Positions 57,429-64,000 of a DNA stretch of 64,000 bases are shown piece after piece. The stretch is taken from NCBI GenBank assembly GCA_022264855.1, contig JABYQU010000006.1:620001-684000 (forward strand), in the 5' to 3' direction. A program made the position numbers and the translations under genes. Position 1 is the first letter of the stretch. The number at the start of each line of letters is the position of its first letter. Source of the DNA: Lenzites betulinus (taxonomy: Eukaryota; Basidiomycota; Agaricomycetes; Polyporales; Polyporaceae). The notes beneath the pieces were generated by a model. It did not search any database. It had not been told where the DNA came from and saw nothing but the letters and a program-made list of their open reading frames with translations.

Positions 57429-58067
57429 TTACAAGTTGAAGCAAGTGATGTCGGTGATTGGGCACTTAGCAAGGATGGAGGGGGTGGGTGCATATCCAGC
57501 GAGGGTGGGGGTACTGTCGCGGGATGGGCCTAAGTGGGCATCTTTGTTCACAAGACGTCGGACAACGCTGGACAAAGTACGATCGGACTCCGGAAGGGCT
57601 TCAAGTGAGACGATGAACGGGCCAAAGCAGAACGGGAGGCCGGCAAGCAGGACGCCGAGGCGCTCTTTGTCAGAGATCGAGGCGCTAGCCTGTTCAAGAC
57701 GGAATGTGCTCTTGCGGACCTGTGCAACGTATGCCTGGATGGCTTGTGGGGCCTCCATACATTAGCGGTAGAATTTGGTGCAGAGGGTGATATGGGAGCC
57801 TAGGCCAGCTGAGGTGTGTACTTCCTGTAGGAGGACCCACAAGTCGGCTGCGACATTACCGGTGACATGAGAGAGCTGATCGGGTTCAACGTTGAGCTGT
57901 AGTTCGGCTACTGCTTCGTTGTTGCGGCGCTGCCAAGCCCGGACAGTCTTCGAGTTGGGGGAGCCGAGCGGTTGAGTAGCGGTGCCAGATACAACTTTCC
58001 ATATGCCCTTGCTGACCAATATCGCCCGCATCTGAATCGACCACTCAGTGTAGTTTGAGTCATTCAA
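57429..58067 (-). pseudogene. Copia-type gag remnant with an in-frame stop
   Basis: The frame reads LNDSNYTEWSIQMRAILVSK, then VVSGTATQPLG, AVAELQLNVEPDQLSHV and TLCTKFYR, a TAA at 57762-57764, and in the same frame MEAPQAIQAYVAQVRKSTFR, LEQASASISDKERLGVLLAG, LPFCF. This follows the Gag polypeptide pattern of Copia elements (N-Y-x-x-W ... L-x-x-x-F ... L-P-x-x-Y/F). It lacks an ATG at its head and stops just before where a CCHC knuckle would be expected. Confidence 0.75.
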
Positions 58068-58168
58068 CTTGTCAATGTGTCAGGCTATCATGGAGTATGG
58101 TTCGGGGTTCGGGTCGGTATTGGTTACGGTCAGTCAGTTGGTTTTAAGGTTGTACGGCTAGATTATCT

Positions 58169-58340
58169 GCGAGCACGAGGCGTCAGATCTCACACGTTCT
58201 CGAATGAATGTGTCTTTTATAAGTCTAGCTAACCTGCGAGCACGAGGCGTCAGATCTATGATACGCGTTAGCTACTCGTGCTCGAACTGGGACTATAACG
58301 ACAAGAGCTCACCTCACACGTTCTCGAATGAATGTGTGAG
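58169..58340. repeat. short duplicated segments inside the LTR element
   Basis: tgcgagcacgaggcgtcagatct occurs twice (about 58170-58192 and 58231-58253), and cacacgttctcgaatgaatgtgt occurs twice (about 58193-58215 and 58315-58337). Local duplication of unclear origin. Confidence 0.75.
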
Positions 58341-58700
58341 GGGCTTCGCGCTCGCGCACGCGGGCAGATCCCCGCGAAAAAGCTCTGTACAAATACTGGC
58401 AAACAAAAGAAATGGCTCGGGACTTGCTCCGCTGCGAGCGGAAGCAAGCCCGAGGGCGACCAGGTGAAAACATACGTATGTCGGCGCGCAGCGCCCGACT
58501 AGGAAAGTCTCCGCGCCCGCCGGCGCCTGTTGCGCATCCGCGCGCCCTTTGCCGAGATGCGCCCACGGGATCGTGCCATACGCGCCGACGCGTCGTCGCG
58601 TCCCGTGCCCGTCTGGCGATACACAACAGTTGGTTGGTTGGTCGGTCAGTCGGCTCGGGTCGGGGTGCTCGGTTGGCCTCTGAGTAGGATCACGTGTTTG

Positions 58701-59263
58701 TGTTGTTTTTAAGCAAACGGGGGCAGGTGCGGTGTAAGGAGCGCATACTACGTGCTCCTACATGATCTATTAGTTGTGTGAAACGCACAACTAATGTCTA
58801 TGGTATCGGACAATATGTACATGCGTATATTAGCGCACAGATAGCCGCATGTATGTAATATCACCGCATACAGTGTCCCGAGTATTCGGAACTTGGGCGC
58901 CTGGTGGAGGGCAAGTCCTTACTACCCTCCACCATCCCTACGAGTACGCCGAGCCCAAATACGAGCCCGGACCAGAGTACTCCAGGGATAGGAGCCCAGT
59001 AAGGCCCCCACCCCGTCATTCTTACATGCGGGGCAGTCGGTCGGAGCAAACACAGCGGAAGGATGTAGATTGGAAAGGGGGACGTTTTGTCCTCATATGG
59101 CTAGGTGGGAGGGAGATGAGCGTGCGAGGGGGTAGCCAGAGGCAAACACGTGAGGACAGAAAATCGGCGGGAAATAAGATATAAGTAGAACAAAAAAAAT
59201 TCCAGCAACGGCCGCGCCGTGACTCGACCTTCAATATTATGTAAGCTATCTAAAACCTTAACA
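58701..59263 (-). repeat. 5' LTR (right copy) of the Copia-like element, split by a solo LTR
   Basis: Left part 58701-58732 and right part 59032-59263; removing the insert and one TGCGG gives exactly 264 bp, equal to the other LTR. Confidence 0.85.
58733..59026. mobile_element. solo LTR, 294 bp, inserted in the Copia-like LTR
   Basis: Begins TGTAAGGAGC and ends CCGTCATTCTTACA, with 6-bp inverted ends TGTAAG/CTTACA and a 5-bp target duplication TGCGG at 58728-58732 and 59027-59031. It has no internal region. Orientation and superfamily are not determinable here. Confidence 0.85.
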
Positions 59264-60606
59264 GATAACCTGAGAAAGGAAGGCGTATAGTAAGAGGAAG
59301 GCCAGGCGCCGGCCAACGGCCGGTGCGCGGGCGTTACAATATTCCTTAACCCAGAGCACAAAATGATACCATATACTATATTCTTCAGGGCTGAAGTACA
59401 CTGCTGGCCACTCCGCGGTTGGAGTTTGGATGGACGGGGGCCAGGTTGGATTTAGGGGAATCTACGACTGGGATGCAGTAAGTCGTTCGTTGGAAAACTA
59501 GTGCCAAGAAACCAGCTGGAAATCGAGGAATCCGCGCGTGAAAGCCACGGGCGCGCCCATTGGCGGTCTGAGCCACCTGCCGGCCAGTGTGCGCGCCGCC
59601 GTGCCGCCGCCCCCCCGCGGCGCCTGCCGTATGTGCGTGCTGGGCGCGTAGCGGTCATCTCCAGATTGTTCTCTCCAAGTACTTCCGAACGACCTGACGT
59701 GTCACTTACTGGGGCACTTTCTCGAGAATCCCTCCTCCTCCCTTCCACCACCACCGCTTAGCTTGCCCACATTATACCACTGACTTCGTCGCAACACAAT
59801 GCCGCCGCCGCTTGGCCGTGACGCGCTCACCGCTACGCTGGTTGGAATTCTCGCTTGGTCTGGACCAGGGAGATGATACTCATGTTTTGTTGAAAAAGGT
59901 GCGCTGTCCTGTAGTACCTAGTATACCTGCCAACCCCCGCCAAGGGTTCATGCACATGCAGCTTTGGCTGTCCAGTGCTCAGCCTGCAAATGTGAGGCCT
60001 GAGTCAGTGTTCTGCTGGCAGCCTGCCGTCGAGCTCTCCCTGGTGAGTTGTTGTACCACAGTCTGCTTTGCTCAGTTCACGACTGCCTACATTGTGAGCC
60101 CTCCCGCAGATGTGTCGTCCAGCCAGGTAAGCATGGCCCTTTTCACTTTTGTGGTGCACAAAGTTCAGTGTTAGCCTTCAAGCTTCAATAGCCTCGTCGC
60201 CGGCTCAGTGCTCACTGCCAGAGTGCATCACAATATTAGATCAGAAGTATATAGTATATCACGTTACATGTAGTATGGTCTCTATTGTAATATACTTCAT
60301 GAATATACAACTGTCATTCAATCTGCTATGTGTGTGCGAGCAGCAATATTTTGTGACGTGGCGATGGCGAAATGTGCCAGTAGCAGCCCGTGGGAAGCAA
60401 TTGCCTGCCATATTGGAGGCATCAGCACAACCGAGGACAACCGGGGGGATCGCTGGCGGCCAGTTGGCACATCGCCGGATCCCAGGTGGTTTCTTGGCAC
60501 TCTGATTCCAGTGTCAGGCCACCTGGGTGCCGAGGGCCACCTCGCCGCCTGGATTCCGGGCGCGCCCTGTCCAGCGGTGTACATGCAACATAGCCATTTT
60601 ATTATA
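59264..60606. other. intergenic region, no gene recognised
   Basis: 1.3 kb. A GT-rich microheterogeneous region with a shared inverted motif (gtgccaagaaacca-ctgg near 59503 and, inverted, near 60475-60495). No coding frame was supported. Confidence 0.45.
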
Positions 60607-62139
60607 TTAATGCGCAATATAAAATAGAGCAGATGTTATCACAGCAATGATCACAGGGATAGCTATGGCTCTCCAACCTTGGTTGAGTTTGTCGAAGATG
60701 TTCTGATTGTGAAATAAGCGGAAAGCGGTTCGCGAAGAGGAGAAACGTACTTACAGAAGGAATGCCTGCCATGGCTCGTGAGTGATGGCGATCATCTGCT
60801 AGCTTGTTACAGAAAGTGCCATGCTAGTAGGGGGGCGACTCCTTACTGAGTATCCGCTTTGCCCACACACAAACACTGTCATTTACGCCGTCGAAAGATC
60901 CAGCCGCGATCAGATGTCGTCCATGCTGATGGTCGTATTGGGCCTATATTCCCGAAGTCAGAAACCTTACATGTAGAAGACGGTTCAACGGTACGTACAT
61001 CAAGCGCGAGAACAATCCGATGATCTGTAGTACAAGACTGAACATCCTATTGTCGTTGTCACACGGTGTGTACTTACCATGGTATATCAAAGTCTGAAGC
61101 TTGCGTCCAGTGGTCGTGTCCCAAATCATCAGCTCACCCATTGTGGTCCCTCCAACGAGCGCACTTCCAGATTCAATAAACCTTACTGGCGTGGCACGCT
61201 TGGCCCCAACGTCGTGACCGAGAGCTCGAACCAGCTTGCCTGAGGACGTCGAGTAAAGATCAAATCCAGTGAGAAGGTTAGACACAGCCATCCTCCGAGC
61301 ATCTTCAGCGACGTCCACGCGAGCACTTGATATGAATTGAGTTTATGATGATACTACAGCATCTAGAGCACTCACGCTCGGCCGTCAACCACGATGTTTC
61401 GGATGGACGACCAACCCTTGGTCTCGTAGATGCTGGTTCACGACATCAGCGTCGTCGGGCATACCGTGTGAGCACATAGTACATACCATATCCCATGATA
61501 AAGATATGCAACCAAGAGTTGCTTGCCGCTTGATAGCCACTGGAGACTCGTAACAGTCACAACTCGCTGGTTGTCGTCCAGTCGCTGCCCGGTTCTCGGA
61601 GGGTAGGGAAGCTCGACAAGTAGTTTCCACGGGTCTATGGGTACACTTGAGCGAGGTGACAAGACGCTAGTGAACATGTCAGACCGTAAGTATACCATTG
61701 CCATACGCGAACTTCATTTGCTGCTCCCGACGCCACTTGGAGGTCGTTGATGTCTATGCAATTGACCGGGCTGGAATGACCGACAAAGCCGGAAACATGG
61801 ATCTTATTCTGACATTGAGGTTGAGCGCTTTAGTGTACCCAATCGACGTACAGAACTTACATCCAGAAAGGAGAGGGACGCGAGGTATCCATCATCCATC
61901 CCACAGATCAGCTGGTCTTTCTCACTGGGGTCCCACTTCAACGAAAGAATGGTGACTCCGCCGTGGAATGCATAGATAATCTTCTGGCCAGCAAGTTCCC
62001 AGATGTTGACATCTCCACCGCTAGTAGCTACAGCGATAAGCGTACCCTTAGGGGAGATGGCGACTGCAGTTATCGGACTAGAGTGACCCGGAGCACTGGG
62101 GAGCAGCGCATATTCGGAGTACTCCCAGCCTGAGGACAT
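60607..62139 (-). CDS. WD40-repeat protein with C-terminal membrane anchor, 371 aa
   Basis: Nine exons: 62139-61861, 61808-61696, 61645-61487, 61432-61376, 61325-61078, 61024-60999, 60943-60847, 60795-60755 and 60702-60607, introns 50-55 nt; phases agree. WD repeats: HSSPITAVAISPKGTLIAVA with DVNIWEL, LKWDPSEKDQLICGMDDGYL, HSSPVNCIDINDLQVASGAA with EVRVWQ, VTSLQWLSSGKQLLVAYLYH, VRFIESGSALVGGTTMGELM with IWD, and HGRHLIAAGSFDGVNDSVCV with W. The last exon encodes a hydrophobic helix AIAIPVIIAVITSALFYIA at the extreme C-terminus, which suggests a tail-anchored protein with the propeller in the cytosol. Basidiomycetes have many such proteins without known function. Two acceptors are AAG rather than CAG/TAG, needed for frame. 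Confidence 0.85.
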
Positions 62140-62420
62140 GAATGTCAAGCGGTAGAGTGTAACTGATGTATGACTGGGTGCGCGGCGTATACGTCGAGGA
62201 CTGGTAGAGCCTGAGTAGTTTTATTGCCAGAGAATATGTGAGCCGCAGTCCCTGGAGGATCTCGACGCGCACACGAGGTAACTGTACGCCTTACATAAGC
62301 GATACGATTCCGCCCCTGAGGCCTGAAGCTGGATGCATGGCGTCGCCTCCCACATAACTATATATGAAGCAAAGTCGTACGTCCAGTACAGACAAGACAA
62401 GAATGCACAGAAATCTATTA
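62140..62420. other. short intergenic region
   Basis: 280 nt between two genes on the same strand. No feature seen. Confidence 0.5.
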
Positions 62421-64000
62421 TCAAAAGAGACTGTTGCGAATACACATCGCGAACTCGTGACGGTACAGGGGTTCTGAATCTATGAAAGGGCACAGTAACG
62501 CGGTCGATACAGACATCGCCCCCCGGAGAAACCCTGTCCGAGCTACCCCGTTTGCTTGTCGCCAAGTGGAGGCCTGACATATGCATGGGTTACCAGTGAA
62601 AGCCACAAGGGCCGACGCTGCAAGCGTCCATAGGTAATGCGCCCCGAACATCGCTGCAAACGTGATGGCCAAGCGAAAAGCGATGAGCAGCGGGTCGTTG
62701 CGGAACACATACTGAACTATCGACACGAGCGTCTGCCAACTAAGTTGTCATTCGTACGAACGCACGCATGTCATATGTACACGTACCATCCGGAAACCCT
62801 CCACGCGGTAGCCCTCGGCGAGATAAGTGCGCGCATTGAAGCATTGCGTGGCGCATAGCAGTTTGTACGCAGTTCGCTCGACAAAGTCCAATACGCTGAG
62901 CGATGCAGAAAGGTCAGTTTCCCTAGCTACACGGGAGATGCCAGTGCATACTCACTGAGGATAGGAATATATGAGCCGCCAGATGCTTGAGTGCGTGAAA
63001 GAAAGAAGATCGCGCGCCACGACGAGCTGCATAGTCCAGCGGTTTACGTACGCAAATTCTGGGTAGCTCGCATCCGCAGTGACTGGCACGGATTGCTCGT
63101 CGGTCCTGTCGGCCTGTTCCATGGCGGCCTCTACAGCTCGTTTGGCTACCTCCCGGCCTGAATCAGCGGTGGCCTTCATCGTCATCGCGAGCCCACCATA
63201 TGCGTTGGTGGGCACCTCGTACAGGAGGTCAGCATGGGCTTTTGAGCCCTGCTGCACTCCATCGCAAGCTACATTACCATTATACTGCACGGATAGCTCC
63301 CCGACGGTGAACTCCGACATGGAATGGGGAGCCGCCTCCATGGAACTAAAGGCGATTTGCTCGTTCAGAGATGCTATGTCCGCTGTGGCGGCGTTCAGTG
63401 TGCGACTACATGAGCTTTGTAACATACGACACATACCTTCCCTATCACTGATCTCCGCCCGCAGTCTACCCACTTCCTCGTCCATACACCACCGGAGATT
63501 AAGGCAGTCGGTCCTAGCGGCCTCGCATGACGCGGTGACCTCTACCAGGCTGTTGTCAAGTGAACAGCAACGCTCTCTGGATGCATCCAACTCCACGCCT
63601 AATGTGGACTACATAGTGGATTTAGCACCAGAAGGGAGACGACTCGGTGATAACTGACGTTTTCGTCTTCGAGATAGTGCAGTTTGCTTTCGAGAGTTCT
63701 AACGCGTGCATTTGAGCGATCATCTTGTAGCTCGTATTTCATCTGCCACTCCTGAGCATCAGTCTGAACGTCCTCGAGAGACTGCCGAGTCGCTTGCTGA
63801 TGAAACCGTGTTTGTTAAAATTGACAGGGAAGCATAAGATACATTTGTACTCACCAGCTCGTTTAGCAAGGATGTGCATCGCTTGTTGACTGCTTGCTTT
63901 TCCGATCTGAGCGACTCGCATTCTGCTTGTGCGTTCTCCTCGGACTCCCGCGCAGCATGCTGCGCAGAGGTACACGTTATGCACTTACTTGACTTGTGCT
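62421..64000 (-). CDS. coiled-coil protein with C-terminal hydrophobic segment, 5' end outside the window
   Basis: Exons from the right edge: 64000-63855 (partial), 63796-63655, 63598-63437, 63382-62956, 62895-62787 and 62732-62421; phases agree. The upstream part is heptad-like and charged: ARESEENAQAECESLRSEKQ, RQSLEDVQTDAQEWQMKYEL, RVRTLESKLHYLEDEN. The middle has EAAMEQADRTDEQ and a region without features. The last exon carries a hydrophobic stretch LLIAFRLAITFAAMFGAHYL into WTLAASALVAF, compatible with one or two membrane segments. I do not recognise a family. The donor between the second and third listed exons (GTTATC) is weak, chosen because it alone keeps the frame. Confidence 0.65.

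Larger units (their letters stand above)
56632..59263 (-). mobile_element. Copia-like LTR retrotransposon, internally deleted, with nested solo LTR
   Basis: Two direct LTRs of 264 bp (56632-56895 and 58701-59263, the second interrupted by a 299-bp insertion), ends TGTT...AACA, and an exact 5-bp target duplication GATAA at 56627-56631 and 59264-59268. The 1805-bp interior holds gag remnants on the minus strand, so the 5' LTR is the right-hand one. A purine-rich GAGAGGGCA directly precedes the 3' LTR and fits a polypurine tract. No protease, integrase or RT is present. Confidence 0.85.

Noticed and set aside
59503..60495. Inverted copies of gtgccaagaaacca-ctgg suggesting a small inverted-repeat element
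   Set aside because: The match is only about 20 bp with mismatches, no flanking duplication was found, and neighbouring sequence does not pair.
61667..61695. 29-nt GTATAC...TAG candidate intron in the WD40 gene
   Set aside because: Too short; the same donor with an AAG acceptor gives a 50-nt intron in the same phase, which was preferred.
63960..63988. GTAAGT...CAG segment at the right edge that looks like an intron
   Set aside because: Only 29 nt, too short to splice; the surrounding frame is open without removing it, so the exon was left running to the edge.

Overview
The window is about 64 kb of nuclear DNA from a filamentous basidiomycete, most likely an Agaricomycete. The evidence is gene structure and family content. 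Genes carry many phase-consistent introns of about 50-90 nt, with CTRAY branch sites close to the acceptor. The families include a HET-domain protein, a DUF6533 seven-helix protein, DUF4246, an SMP-repeat protein, a Tad-like LINE and hAT transposons. I could not fix the species. No rRNA, CRISPR array or convincing tRNA was seen.

Left block (1-19755): a HET-domain gene running off the left edge, a secretory M28 metallopeptidase, a secreted SurE-type phosphatase, an F-box/LRR-like protein, a 13-exon DUF6533 membrane protein with exons of 8, 9 and 16 nt, a DUF4246 protein, a three-repeat SMP protein and a UbiA-type prenyltransferase. Neighbours are unrelated in function, as expected for a fungal chromosome; nothing looks like a biosynthetic cluster.

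Mobile block 1 (20930-32853): a nested insertion that can be read base by base. A non-autonomous hAT-like element (terminal inverted repeats starting TAGTGCTGCCGC, 8-bp target duplication GTTCGAAG) was interrupted by a 10.6-kb LINE on the minus strand. The LINE is bounded by a 28-nt poly(A) (poly-T on +) and a duplication of up to 17 bp. It carries ORF1 with a CCHC knuckle, an endonuclease/RT/RNase H ORF2 broken by two single-base losses in runs of seven identical bases, and an unusually long 5' part with a further ORF of about 351 codons that I do not recognise.

Middle block (34153-47162): a secreted Ala/Gly/Lys-rich protein, a 4.9-kb stretch without recognisable genes, a kelch protein, a phosphotransferase-like kinase, an NHP6-type HMG-box protein and an otubain.

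Mobile block 2 (about 47200-59268): an AT-rich island with 15 tandem copies of a 73-bp repeat and a decayed hAT C-terminus. It is followed by a 5.4-kb hAT transposon (TSD TCATATACC) whose 13-exon transposase has one premature stop, then an internally deleted Copia-like LTR element (264-bp LTRs, TSD GATAA) with a 294-bp solo LTR (TSD TGCGG) inside one of its LTRs.

Right end (60607-64000): a WD40 protein with a C-terminal membrane anchor, and a coiled-coil protein with a C-terminal hydrophobic segment that runs off the right edge. Exon coordinates in the entries were worked out by hand from splice signals and reading phase.
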